Assembly (NCBI GenBank): GCA_038380795.1
Contig: CM076259.1
Location: 63,197,938 to 63,261,937 of the forward strand
DNA from: Pyrocephalus nanus
Taxonomy: Eukaryota > Chordata > Aves > Passeriformes > Tyrannidae
Direction: 5' to 3'
Length of the DNA: 64,000 nucleotides
Below are positions 24,640-37,359 of the stretch, one piece after another. The notes below the pieces were generated by a model. That model ran no database searches. It was not told the DNA's origin and worked only from the letters and a program-made list of their open reading frames with translations. The position numbers were made by a program, and so were the translations under genes. The number at the start of each line of letters is the position of its first letter. Position 1 is the first letter of the stretch.

Positions 24640-24705
24640 CTTTCTCTCTCTTTCTCTCTCTTTCTCTCCTCTTCATTTATTCCTGCAGCTAAACTGAAGC
24701 ATATG
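24567..24705. repeat. Inverted repeat enclosing a TC microsatellite
   Basis: The left arm begins at 24567 (CATATTGCAGTTTAGCTGCA...) and ends in AATAAAT at about 24594. The right arm, 24675-24705, is its near-perfect reverse complement (ATTTATTCCTGCAGCTAAAC...). The core CAGTTTAGCTGCAG(A/G)AATAAA pairs over 21 bases with one mismatch. Between them lies (TC)n passing into repeats of TTTCTCTCTC (24595-24670). A single strand could fold into a long hairpin with a pyrimidine loop. Confidence 0.85.
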
Positions 24706-27700
24706 CAGGTCAAGGCCTGAGGAGTGGACATGGATGTATTGGTCAGTAAGGACAGAGTGCTGCAAGAGAAACATTCAAAGGGGTAGTTTAGAGTGGTGCA
24801 AATTCGAATTCATTTCCCAGCTGACACTAGTGGGACTTGATAGCGGTCCTTGATGGTGTCTCATTGTACATGCATGTGTAAGTGCTTTCTGAATCATGTC
24901 TCTTGTTCATAGGCAAGGAAGAGCAGAGAGTAGAAAAAAGAGGATAATTTTCAAAAACTATTTTGAAGCCTTATAAAGCTAGCCTTCTTTTAAGACCAAG
25001 AAATTAAACTTCACAGAGATATTTTGATGATTTGCACTTGCAAATTGAGATTTATCGTGTCAGCAGCTTGCACTTGCTTAGTATTACTTTCTTCACTGTG
25101 CTGAATCTCTATATCTTTAGTTTTTATTAGTTAGATCAAAATCCTGGTGCCTGGAGTAGGATTTGTGTAGGCAGAGAGTGAGGAAGATTGAAGTCTGGAT
25201 AATCATTATTATTTCAGCTCTGCTTTCATGCCTTCAGAGGTCATAAAAATCATCCCTTGCCACAGATATTATTTTTCACACAGTAAAAGGAAAGATTAAA
25301 GTATTTTTTTTTTTTTTTGTCCTGGACTTAGCAAAAGACTTTCAGGAAGTATGTTTCCTTTTCTGAAAACAAAAACAAGGGGTGATTGAAATGCAGGGTA
25401 TAATTTTCATATTTTGCATTTCCCACTGCAGTTTAAATGACCACACTTTGGAGCTCCCCAGATCATACAGGTTTTGATAACATTAAAGATATGCTCAAGA
25501 TCCAGTCACCCTTGAGTTAAAAGGATGCAAACTGTGTCTAGCAAACATGGCATTTCCATAGCAGATTTGATTTGGTTTGCTTTTGTAGTGCTGTTGCAAA
25601 ACAGGCACACAGAACCACCTCACAAGCAAAACAGGGGCATCAAAAAGACAATATACCTTCCTTCCTGCGGCAGATATTTCAGGAGGTGGGGAAACACAGC
25701 TTCCTGTGTTCTCACATGGATTTAGATAATGAAACTCTTGACTGATTCAGAAAGAACAGAGCATTACACAGTTGCTTGAAAATATTATGATGTTATTGTA
25801 CAATGTTCTGTAGCATTATATGGCCAGATGTAGTGAAATCTTTTGTGTACACGTCCTAGAAAACAATCATAGCTCACAGGCTGTGACTGGTCTTTTCACA
25901 ACATACTTAGGCTGGGATGGGAGGAGCTGGAGGTGAGTGGCAGATGGGGAAAAAAAAAAAAAAGGTGTAGTAATAATGAACACAAAGATGTTAGAAATGG
26001 CTGGTTTATTTCTATTCTTTTAAAGATGTGATTACAGGTGAGATTGGTAGCTTTGGCTATCATTATATTATTATTGTCATGTGATGCCTGGCAGCTCAGT
26101 ATTCTGTTTTTAATCATTGCTCACGTTCTCAACCATGTAGGCTGAAATTTTCAAAGCAGTATAGTGCCATAAGGTAAGTATAACAGGCAAATGATGCCAG
26201 AATGGCTTTTTAAATTTTTTTCCCCAGCAAAGAATTCAAAATAAAATAAAAAAAATATAAAGTTTATTATCACTATAGTGATTTTTTTTTTAATGCTCTC
26301 ATTTCATGTGCATGCTCCATCCCCCTGCAGAACATCTGAGTCTGTGGCGGGCTGGAAAGCATCTCCTGTGACTGTGTCCTGAACTGCTGTGGGCAGCTGC
26401 TGGAAGTGAGAACAAAATGGAGAACAACTGTTCTGCATGTGATCTTTTCCTGATGCCCCTGTAGCATGGAGGAGAAAGCTTCTTATCCAATTATGAGGAG
26501 GTTTATAAGGACCTCAGCAGGTAAAGGTGGCAAGAGGGAAGAGAAACAGTGTCAAAAGGTTAAATGGGGAGAAATTCAGTTTAAGTGGATGAAGGATTTA
26601 GCAAAGAGGGAGGTAGATGGGAAGGCAGCTAGAGGCAGATATGTGACTGAAGGGGAGGCTGGGACTGACTGAACAAGGAAAACTGGAGTCAAGTGAAGGG
26701 ATGGAGGAGGTCTGGAATATAGACTAGGATCACTGAGTTGCAGAGGCATGGACTAGGTACCTGAACATGATGTAGCTTGAGATGGGTAAGGAATACAGAC
26801 CTGCTGCAGGTCTGTATCAAGAATGCCTGAATTTTATCAGGTCTCTTGCTACTGGCAGATCATTTCTTTACTATCCAGTCTGGATGATTTCCATTCTGTC
26901 ACAGTTCATTTAAGGCAGGTTTATACTGTTCAAAAGAAGTAAAAGTTCTAAAAAATTTCAGGCTTCCAGCATCGTGAATTCTAAATGATAATGATGTTAT
27001 CTGAAAGTTTATTGTGCATAATTCTCTACCCAGCATATTCTATAGTGCACAAATAAATGGATCCATCTCCAAATTTTTTTCAGTCCAACGGCAAGATGAA
27101 GTGAGAGGCCAATGTAATAAAAAGGATCAGGAAACTACATGGCAGCAGCAACTGCACACAGGGATAACAGAGGTTGCACAGGCAAAATATGGTTTTGGTT
27201 TTTCACCCTCCTGATTTTCTGCAAACATCTTTATCCTCAAGAGTGCAGCTAAGGGCACTCTCAGGATGGCCATGAGTTTTTGAGTGAGAGCAGAACTTAA
27301 GACTTGATGTTTGAGGTCCCTTTGGCCCAAGTGCCTTAGGAACGTTCAGTGTCCGAGGTTGGGTGCGTTCTCCACATAAATGAGGAGAAGGGTGAAAGGC
27401 TTTTCTCTTCAGACAGGATTCTGACCTGGGAGATGTTTGCTCTGTCTCAGGATCTTGACGAAAGATGCACTAAGTAGGCATGCTGTGCTGCTTCTACTTG
27501 AAAATAACCAACTTTTTTTTCCCAAGCATGTGAGAATATGGAGAACTGTAACCACTCATACTAATGTGGATTTGGCAGTATGATCTCTGAACACCTGAGA
27601 GTTTCTCAGTGCAAGATGGCAATATTACAGTACTTTAAAAAAACAGCAGAAAAGACAGTTTAACTGGAAATTAATTCCTAGACCTCTTGAAATATTTTTA

Positions 27701-30160
27701 TGAATGCTGATGCATATATGTAAGAGAAATAGGAATTTTTGTCTTTCACTTGATTCACATCAGAGTCTTGCTGGAAAGCAAAACACAACACAGCTGTTAT
27801 CAAGAGATTTGAGTTCATATTCAGTTGGAACATTTGATGTAGACTGTGATGAGTAGCACTGAGACAGCATTGCATCAATGGCACCGCTTATCAGGCTTGC
27901 CATTGCCTCTCAGCATCAGGCCTGACATAGCTTTTGGATAAACAATTTGTCCTGTCTTTGAGGACAGTGCCATGTCATGTTTCTACCTGCACAGAATCAA
28001 GACTTTGCTGAAGAACAGCTGTTGAACTTGGATTGATGGCAAAATCACAGAACTTTAAAGTGATTGCAATCAAAAGATTGTCTCTGAAGAAGTCAACCAA
28101 GGTAAAGTAAGGCTGCAGCTGTGCTTCTCTGGTGGGAAAGTGAGTCTACTGAGGATGGGGTACCTCTAATTTTAATGGGTGGTCCCTGTTTAAATTTTCT
28201 TCTCCCATTTCCTTTTTCTCAGTTCAACAGAATTAGAACTGATGTGTAAAGTGCTTATATTACTAGGAACAACAGTAGGAAACCCTTTGTTAACCTTAAT
28301 TTCCCATCTAATATTTCTGTGCAGTGTCAGCCAGTCTCCAAGGTGATAGGGTTGTTGATAATAACTCCAAATTGCTATGTAACTGTCAGTCTGTGCAGCT
28401 TCTAAAGAGCAGTAGGTTAATTTTCCCCTGGTTCATTTGTTGGTGGTTTTTTTTCTTCTCTCCAGAGACTGTGGACTATTCAGAACTTCTCACATCTCTC
28501 AAATTTTAAGTAAATGACTGATAGAGTTTCCTACCTAAGAAACAGTATATTTTCATCCAGGAGTAAGTCCAGCGGGTTGCTGAGAATCCACTGTGAAGCA
28601 CTGCGAATGCTGTGTTTCTTAGGAAGCCAAGAGAAGGTGAGAGCACTCAGTAGCACAGGAGCTATACAGTTAGTTGCAGAATCTAGACTTTGTCATTTAA
28701 GAAGCAATAATAAGATATGTAGAAAACCTACTTAGCAGCACAAATACCTGGAGATGTCCAGCAGCATACCTGATTCCATTTCTGGACAGCTTGATGGTGG
28801 GTTTGAGAGTCCACATAGGCTCCACAGAATGTACCCAGAAGAAGGGCAGGTATCAGTGTCTGTAAAACTCTCTTGGCAATTACGGGGCCCCAAACTGTTT
28901 GTTCAGTTTTGCTATTTTGCACAGTTGCTTTGATGAAAGAACGACAACAGTTCCTGAAGGAAATATTCGACTCAGTGAAATGTCAACTTTTCTAAATGCA
29001 TTTGTTTCAACAATTGTAATCTTCAACAGAGCCTGTGTCATTTTCCTCACCACCTACTTATGGCACCTGCTCTTCAAGGCTGTTGGCATGACTTTCATTC
29101 TCCTGGAAGCAGGAAGTGTCAAGACTTTGAAACAATCATATTTATTTGTCATTCAGAAATGGTGAGAAAGTGGCCTGCTCAAGATGTTTCACCTATTGTT
29201 AAGATTTGAATGCAAAGCAGTGGCCCAAAATAAGAACAGGTCTTATCTCTATGTCAGAAGAGCTTTTCCACCCCTTGGAAAAGTGGAGGGTGAAAGAGGA
29301 GTACAGCATCTAAATTAAAGGTCTAAATTGTCATTCAGGCTCCATCCAAGTCCATGAAAAGAGTCTAACTCCCAGGAGTGACATTTTGGGTGAAAGAAAA
29401 CACTGCGTTTTGGTATTTTCACTTTTCTTGGCCATTAAATAGATTTTTGAAGGCTGTAAAACTCAAATGTAGGTTTTGGAACATCAACAAACTCTTGACA
29501 AAGAGAAATAAAATACATATCATTAAAAGAAAAAAATGCAAGGTAAGGAACACAAGAAGATTGAAATATTCCTTTGCTTCATTCCTGAAGGAATAAAAAA
29601 GTGAGGCAATTCATAGAAACAGTGACTCAGAGCAGTAACAATTAATGAAAGAAATAATTAGCTTATGATTAGCCTTTTTTTCCTGTCTGTTCTCTTGTTT
29701 GGGTAAAGCATATTGTTCTTGCAAATGTTGAGCGGACATTTATCACATCCTCTGTCATAATTACTAGTGACAAGTCAAGCCTGAATGAAAACAAATGGAA
29801 GAAGTAAGTGTTTATCTCACTGTGAATTCTTTCTGATAATGTCTCATGAAATTCTTTCCATCTTGTACTTGCGGGAACTGAAGGAGAATTTTGACCCTAA
29901 GACACACTGAATGTATTACCGTTGTTAATTGGAAAGAACAACCCCTTTAACTCCCTTAACAGTAGAAGAAAGAGGCCAGTTTTATCCCAGGAACCTTGCA
30001 CTTCTATTATTTTCACACATTTTTAAAATTTGAATTGCATTAAGTTGAACTGTACAAGGTACACTTTAGTCCCTCTGATCTGTTCATAGAACATCCAAAG
30101 TGTTATCAAGTTTTGTAGTGGGGGAGTTAAGCCTGAATGAATTTCCTCCCAGTATGAACT
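24706..30160. other. Intergenic, no gene recognised
   Basis: Single-copy sequence. T15 at 25304-25318, an A13 run at about 25951-25963, and an AT-rich stretch near 26210-26290. No exon, RNA gene or mobile element recognised. Confidence 0.6.
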
Positions 30161-30313
30161 GTGGTTTGTTTTTTTTGTTGTTTTTTTTTTGGTTGTTTTT
30201 GGTTGGTTGTTTGTTTTCGTGGGTTTTGTGTGTTTTTGTTTTGTTTGTTGGTTGGGTTTTGGGGTTTTTTTGTTGGTTTTTTTTTTGTTGGTTTGGTTTT
30301 GTTTCTGTTTTTT
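30161..30313. repeat. T/G-only low-complexity tract
   Basis: About 145 bases made of T and G with one C (30218) and no A, in irregular TTG, TTTTG and TTGGG units, including GGG or GGGG tracts around 30219, 30264 and 30270. It ends in TTTCTGTTTTTTCAG at 30302-30316, which by itself resembles a splice acceptor. Apparent open frames across it are only Phe/Val/Gly/Leu/Trp/Cys low complexity. Confidence 0.88.
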
Positions 30314-31608
30314 CAGAAGAGGAAAAGTAAGAGACGAGGTAGTCTCTTACTGATGGCAGTCAAACTGGGAGGTGTGGAACTATGTTTTGAAGAGTACCCC
30401 AGTGCCCTGAAAGGTGAGAGGAGCTGAAACCTCTGACACTACTGCTCATTCACAACCTTTCCTTCTAAGGGTCTATTGATGCTGGGAGTTGTACTGCATA
30501 TCAGCGGAGGAAGGAAACAAACCTGTTTGGCAGAGAAGGGGATTAATGCTATTACCATGTGTTTGCTCCTAGGGACTAGACTGGACTATGACAAAGAGAT
30601 TTTAAAGGTAAATCCTTCAGAAGAACCTAGTAATGGTCACTCCTTTTGACCCTTGAGACAAAACGCCTGTGGGTTTCAGTGACAGCTTTATCCTAACGAT
30701 TCTGAACTGATTACTTAACATGCTTGAGGATTTTTTTTGTTTTTTAATACTCTAAGAAGTTTTACAGGGAGAAGAAACAATTTCAGAGGAACAGCTCATG
30801 GTCTGGGTAATGAGGCCCAGCTGTTAAAGGCAGTCTACTTTGGAAGGGGAAGGATGGCTTCACAGGCAGGCCCAAGAAAGATGCTTTTCCCATACAGAAT
30901 GTGCCAGAAAGGTGAGCTCTCTTCATCTGCTTTGAAACCTACCAATCAACATGAAACAAATCACCAAATTATCAGATTTCTGTGGCAATTGCTCTAAATT
31001 TAGCCAAGTGCATTAAACTTTCTGCAGTTTTAAAAATCTCAGGAGCTTAGTTTGGGTTCCTTAGTTTGAGCACATCAGTGGTAAAGAGAGATGTCTTCTC
31101 TCCTTAGCATGTTAAGAAATGTGCTTGGTATCCTTTTAGCCTCTAGAAATGCTGATTTCTAGATACCGTGTCAGGGAGTGGGTTTGTTTCCAAGGGTTAG
31201 GTGGGAGAGTTGGGAACCTGAGTGTAGTCAAAAACTTCATGAAAGTCAACATGGCAAGCCTGTGATTTAAATGGCAGTTTGAACAGGTTAGGTAGAGATT
31301 ATATACCCAGAGCATGAACATAAAATCTGAGTCATGTCCAGCACAGTGGGCTGCTGTGTAGCAGCAGGATCAGGTAGGTCAGATAGTCTGTGGGTGATTG
31401 TGGTTGGATCCCATAATGTGTCTGTGGTAAAAGGAACCACCTCTAGGACTCTGTTGCTTGTTTTGAGGGTTTGGGATCTTTGTATAACCCTACTCATAAC
31501 ATCATTCTTTGTTTTGGTGGATCACTGGTTTGCAGAAGTGTGGTGCCAGTAGTATACAAAGGCAGTGGGAACATTATTGGACCTGATTCCAATATTTTTT
31601 CTTGCATG

Positions 31609-31609
<1 letters not shown>

Positions 31610-31645
<36 letters not shown>
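31610..31645. repeat. T36 homopolymer
   Basis: Uninterrupted run of 36 T. No retroposon body is recognisable on either side; the length may be inexact because of sequencing. Confidence 0.85.
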
Positions 31646-34039
31646 CTGCCTCTTCCTTCTTTTACCTGGCCTGAGAGCAGCTCAGAGATTCCTCTCCCTG
31701 CATTCATTAGTTTGCTCCTGTATTCAGTGTCTTGAAGGTGTATTTATGTGACTGGTCATGCAGCTTTGCCACGTCAAGGCCAGCACCTGCTTCTGGTCCA
31801 CACAAAAACTCAGGGGGAAATTTATGGATGCACTACCCCTGCATGCTAGTGTGGAAAGGCACCCTCAAGGCTGATAGCTAGCAGTTAGAGAAAGGTTCCA
31901 GCCAAACTTCCAAGCAGTCATGTGCACTTGGGGACAAACAGAGGCTGACCATGAACCTTTCATCTTTCAAAAGTAGCCAATTTAGTCTGCTTGCTTTTGA
32001 AGAGGATTCCTCAGCAGATTAATTTAACTGGGAAAAGAAAGCAGTCTTCTGGTTTTAGGCCACAGCCACTCTGGAAAAAAAGAGAACAATTTGATGTTGA
32101 AGTACATGAGGCTGAACTCAGTGTAATTTGGGGAGCACTGAGTTTGGCAGTACCAGCCACTGACCTTAGGTGAGTCTGGAATCACACCAGTTTGAAATGG
32201 ACAGATCCATATTTCAGAAAATTTATTACATAACAGCTCTCAGTCAGACAACTTTCCTGGGGTGAATGAATGGGGATTACTTTCAGGTCACACTGCTTTC
32301 TCTTTAATTTTCCAGTCCTTGCTGAGCTGGAAGTACAGTAAAAAATATTTTTTTTCATGCCATATTTCAGTGTTTCCCTCCCAGTCTGAACAGAGGAAGC
32401 AAAGAAGAATGGGAAAATAAATAAAATCAAGTAAATTATTCTGAAGGATCAAAAGAGTTTAATTTGAGTTTTGGGGCAGAACTTTGAATTGCTTTTTATT
32501 TTCTATGAGTTTATTTTCCTTTCACCCTGGCTCTGAACACAGTGTACTTTCAAGATAACATTGTTCAAAATCTCATGAAATTTACACATGAAGTGTCTTA
32601 AATGAAAGGGAATATTTAAGTTTGGAGATAGTTGTAGAGTGTCATGATCTAATTACAATAGCATTTTTGAAGGATAACGAATGTCAAAAGAAACAAACTG
32701 GATGTTATGGAAAATAAAAATAGGGCCAAGAATCTAAGGCTAGCCAGAGAAATTAAACATTGAGGCTTTTCCTTTGGAAGGTTTTAAATCAATTTAGTGT
32801 TGGTGAAAAGTACCAGATTCATAGCAGAGGAAAATGATGCCTTTTATTTATTTACAGGCGAGGCAGGCAAGCGCCAGTGACAGCATCTCTGCTTTAGACT
32901 ATCGCTGTACTTTGACACTCAGCTGACCACCAGGAAAAGCAGCTGAAAAGTCTTTCTGTCTCTCTTCCCTTCTGTCCTCTGAGCTTTCCAGCAGCCTGAC
33001 TGCACTTTGCTTTTGAAAGTGGTTTTGATCATGTGCATATACCCATCAGACAAATGACTCCTTGCATTCAAGCCGAGGAACAGCCATCAGACAGTTAAAA
33101 AAAAAGTCTCAAATCTTTTTTATTTTTTTATTTGCACACAAATTTGAATGCCTGTGGATCAAGAGATGGACTCAGGACAGAGTTTCTCTTTTGGGAGCAC
33201 ACAGCTCATGACAAGGTTTATTCATGATGTATTTCCACCATGCTTTGGGAATAATAGGCAAGGAGACCCCTCAGAAATATTAGCTGCTCTCCAGTGAGGC
33301 AACATGGTGAGGAGACTAGCAAAAGAAAGTATTGGTTTTCAAGCTGGTTGTGAAGAGTAGAGATTTTTGATGGCAATAAATGCATCTTTTCTTAGCTGTT
33401 CAGAGCAGCTTTCTTTCATGGCTGAGCCTTCAAAATTGGCTGATGCAGTAGGATATGTAAACTTTGTACAGTCTGTGGGGATCCTTGTGGGAGTCCTCAG
33501 GTGGTAAGTTAAGTTGGAATTCAGGAACTATTCCATAAAATACAATTTTTTCATGAGGTTTTACCTCTTACTGAATGTAGAACTGGGACTGAATGAAGGA
33601 ATTCAACTTTTGTTGGATGTTTGGTGAGTAGACAAAAAAGAATCCTTTCATAGGACCCTGCATTTGGTGGTGGGTCTCTATGATATGGTGAGAAATGCTT
33701 AGCTACCTGGAAGGCTCTCTAAAACATGCGGTTCAAAGCATCCTATAGCTCATGTAAAGGTGTTAAGGTATCAAGCACGTCTTGAGGGAGATGCTCCAGC
33801 TTTGTAGGGTCAGACTCTGTATAGCTGGCTGCTAAGAAATCAGGTCAGAGATGCTAAATACTTTCATGCCATTCAGAGAGTTGCTGGCAGTGGAGGAGAA
33901 AAAGGCAATGCCTGTCTGCAGCTGCAGATGACACTGCTTTGAATCACTGGGGTTAATGGGATCCACTGACTAACTGGGTGTTTCCATGAAGCAGATATTT
34001 GCCAAGGAAGTGAGGGGAGGGAAGGTGTCTGACAGGATC

Positions 34040-34055
34040 TTCTCTCTCTCTCTCT
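34040..34055. repeat. (TC)8 microsatellite
   Basis: TCTCTC run of eight units between GACAGGATCT and GGCATGTGG. Confidence 0.85.
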
Positions 34056-34245
34056 GGCATGTGGTACCACAGATGCTGTGAAATGTGGCCTGGGATAAGG
34101 CAGAGCAGTTGCACAGAGCCAGTCTCATGTCTAGTTGTCTAAGGCCTGGGTAATAAAACAAAGGCTGAAAAGGAAATAGTAACCTGGTTTGAAAACGAAA
34201 CACAATAAGGCATTGCAAGAAAAGTCCAGAGGGAAAACTAGTACT

Positions 34246-34320
34246 CAGGGCTGTTTTCAAATATCTGAAATCAAATTTGTAGGAAAGGGACAAAAATAAA
34301 GAGCAGGGTGAGGGATCTCT
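34246..34320 (+). mobile_element. Possible small CR1 remnant
   Basis: GTTTTCAAATATCTGAAATC followed by TTTGTAGGAAAGGGACAAA and AGAGCAGGGTG resembles the CR1 segment that encodes the very end of ORF2 and the start of the 3'UTR. It is short and diverged, so this could be chance. Confidence 0.3.
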
Positions 34321-34700
34321 AGGACCTGTTGCAAACGAGGGAAGGGAGGTTGGGGTTTTGTGCTGCTGTCCGTGGAGGGAAGATCCCTGCTCCCCATGTG
34401 AGCAGTACCCTCGGATCACAGGGTCCCTTTCCAGAGAGTTTTTGTGCTGCAGGAACCCTGGCAAGCTCCCTGTGACTTGCAGCTCTGGGGAGTTGCTTTG
34501 CTCTCTTGAGCAGAGTGAAAGCCTCGTTGTAGGCAGCCCCCGGTTCCTGCGGGCGCTGTTGTCTGCTTGGGATATTGTCCCAGGGTCGCTGGCCAGTCAG
34601 GGTTGCTACCGGGAGCAGAAAGGGCCGATGGCCGGCAGCCTCCCACGGGGGAAGGGTTTTCACGCAGAAATGCCACAGCTGGGTCTTTCAGGAGAGAGAG
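34321..34700. other. CpG-rich patch in CpG-poor surroundings
   Basis: I count 10 CpG in 34501-34680 and 14 across 34321-34680, against roughly one per 100 bases nearby, with visibly higher GC. Overlapping open frames occur here on both strands (34358-34861 +, 34319-34663 - and 34416-34778 -), which follows partly from the low stop frequency in GC-rich DNA. None has a recognisable domain. It could be a small CpG island, an orphan promoter or an enhancer; function is unknown. Confidence 0.5.
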
Positions 34701-35140
34701 ATGGCTCCCTGCAGAATTCGAGAGGAAAACATGAAAGTATTCCCCCCTCATATCCAATAATAAACTTGAAATGTCCAAAGGAAAAAGTACTTAGCACTCA
34801 CAGAAACGTTTGGCTTACTGAAAAACCCCCAGAGACAATAGCACTTCACTGGTTTGTATAGACGCTCTGCACTGGCAAAGGGCTTGCCAGCTTTTATGCA
34901 CTGCCCCACCAATCTAAATTAATTTGAGATCTTTGGGACTGACTCCAAAGGTGATAAAGTCGGTCAGCTTTCATTTCCTCTCATTCTTTGATCTCTCTCC
35001 TGAGGCGGCCTTCAAATGGAACATAATGAATTGATTTTATTGTTATTCTTGATGATGAGATGACACACTCCCAGTGGGAATAGAACAGAAATTGTGAGGA
35101 TTTTTTTGTTTGGTTGGTTTTCTTTTTTTTCTCCCCCCCT

Positions 35141-35186
<46 letters not shown>

Positions 35187-37359
35187 GTGTGTGTGTGTTG
35201 TTTTGTTTGGGTTTTTTGTTTCGTTTTTCTTGTTTTCCAAACAAGATTTCAAGAATTTTTATTTACTGGAACTGTGTTTTAGAGAGGTTTTACTGTGCTC
35301 TGCTGATCTCCATGCAAAGCTGTGACTTCTTCATGAGGTGTCTATAGCTGGGTAGAGTGAATCTTTAACTGCAAAACTCTGCAGCTGCCTTGGTGACAGA
35401 CCCTTCCTCTACTCCTGAAAGAACAATACAGAGGGCAATTGTTAGACTCACATTTGTTTCTGTGACAGGCAATATTTATTTTTATTGAGAAAAGAATAAT
35501 TTGTGCATTGCCTGTATATATATACCAATTAATGAAATAAATATTTTTAAACAACCTTTAAAAGCTTTTTTTCCAATTACCTTATAGAAAAGTGACGTTA
35601 TTTTTTCATATTTCATATTTTCATATTGTAGGATTATTTACCAGATCTACCAGCTCTAAATCTTTGTCCGTCTAGTCACTAGTTTTGCCTGGATGACTTT
35701 GGCAGTAAAACATAGCATTATGACCATTACAACCAATGTCACTAGGCTGAATCTTTTGATATTAAGGAGCAGTTGTTTGATAGCTGAGGTAAAGAGAGTT
35801 TTAGAGGATTGATCTCACTCTTTTGAATCAGGGTTGCCATCTCTACTTGTAATTTAGTAAGGAAGACTTTTAATCTCCCTGCCTTTGAGACAGGATCTCT
35901 TTGAGCATACGGAAATGATCCTCCCAGTTTTCTTAATTCCCAGGAGAAATAAATGTCTTAAACTTGCTTTACACTTCTCTGAAATGTTCCTGTGTTATTC
36001 CAGTGTATACAATAATGCCTTAGACTAGTTAGCTTTCCAGCATGTATCTTCTGGTGCTTTAATCATATATCAAGTGATAAGGAAAACAGTGATCCTGAAG
36101 ACATCTGGCAGCTCTGCCTTTTTTTTCCCCTCTTTAATGTGGTAGTAGTATGAGGTTTTATAAATGCTGAGGTTGCTGAAAAAAAAAAACAACAACAATC
36201 AACCAACCAACAAAAAAGAACCAAAAAGTAAACCCTACCAAAAAGCCCCTTATCCCAAACCAAATCAGTTTCTTTGTCCATCCAGTGCCTAGTTACACAA
36301 TCCTGTTATCTGACCTATTATAAGCTCTGGTATTTGAAGTAATGGTTACTCCAAGATTGTCTACACAAGGAACAATAAATGAGGGGATTAGTCAATCCAT
36401 AAATAATTGCTTAAATGATTTAACTATTTAATAAGTATTGAATTATTTAAATGCTTAGGGATTATGCAGCCTGCTCCTCCCACCGCATTGCTCTGCAGTA
36501 GGATTAATGTAGGTTTCTTACATGAATCTTCTCATGCTATTTCTTCATCTGGTAATGGTTTGTAACCCTAACCAGCAGCAAGCTCTACAGCCTTTGTCTA
36601 CCTTTACCTCTTTGTGAATGCTTTCAGTAGATCTCTGGATATCTATGTGCAAAGAATTGTACAAGGCAAGCAAGCGGCATTGTTCTTGGGAAGGCCTAAA
36701 CACAGCCACAGAAAGAGCTGGTGTGAAGTACTTCCTATGTTATTAAATGCATACCTAGGTGGGGCCTTCCTGTGTTATGAATCTCCCGGTACTGTAGGTA
36801 ACCATCCTGTCACAAACTGACTCTGCCCCATCCTGGAACTAATTTAACTTTTTACACCTTTTTCTGTTGAGAGGCTCTTCCAGAGACTCCCAGTCTCCAG
36901 GCTTTGTTCTAATCACCAGTCTGACTATATCTAAGCTTCATTTACATCTGAACCCAATTTACATCTTCGTCCCAACACTGCCTTTCATTCCCAATAACTC
37001 TGCTCCTTGCCTGGTACTTTCAGTGATATGTACAGAGAGGAGTCATAACTTTTCTTTTTAACTCAACATATATGATGGAATCTTCATGTCACTCATTATT
37101 TTAGCTTGATTTTGTACTTCTGTTCCTCCTCAAGGTGAAGCTTACATTTCTTGGGCATGGATGAGTGGATTAGACATACAAACATTAAATTTATACTCAT
37201 TAGAATGCAAAAGTAAAATCCCGATCCATATAAAATATAGGAACTATTAGGAGCAGAAAGAGAACACAACATCTTTATGACACTGTTTAAAACTGTGACT
37301 TGACCATGCCTTGAAATCTGTTCTGCTCTCCTTAGCTCAGGAAGGGTCTATTTAAACTG
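34701..37359. other. Intergenic with long oligo-T tract
   Basis: No gene recognised. Contains T40 at 35144-35183 followed by a short GT run (35185-35199), an A/C-rich tract at 36180-36225, and an AT-rich segment at 36370-36450 dense in TAAT-type words. Confidence 0.6.
35144..35183. repeat. T40 homopolymer in a T/C- and T/G-rich run
   Basis: Run of 40 T preceded by CTCCCCCCCTCCC and followed by AATGTGTGTGTGTGTTG and TTTTG units; the whole T-dominated segment spans about 35100-35240. Confidence 0.85.

Larger units (their letters stand above)
30314..34318. other. Intergenic, no gene recognised
   Basis: Single-copy sequence with a T36 homopolymer at 31610-31645 and AT-rich stretches about 32340-32520 and 33095-33140. 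No coding or RNA gene recognised. Confidence 0.6.

Noticed and set aside
24474..24731. Open frames rich in Arg/Glu/Lys or Ser/Leu
   Set aside because: They are direct translations of the TC/GA microsatellite.
30317..30330. Possible micro-exon between TTTTTTCAG and GTAAGA
   Set aside because: The 10-base interval has splice-like ends but no linked exons on either side; likely chance next to a T-rich tract.
30100..30427. Hydrophobic 'membrane protein' frames rich in Phe, Val, Gly, Trp
   Set aside because: They come from translating the T/G-only tract and have no other support.
33970..34464. 164-codon open frame on the - strand
   Set aside because: No domain or family resemblance. It overlaps other open frames and a TC microsatellite; kept only as part of the CpG-patch observation.
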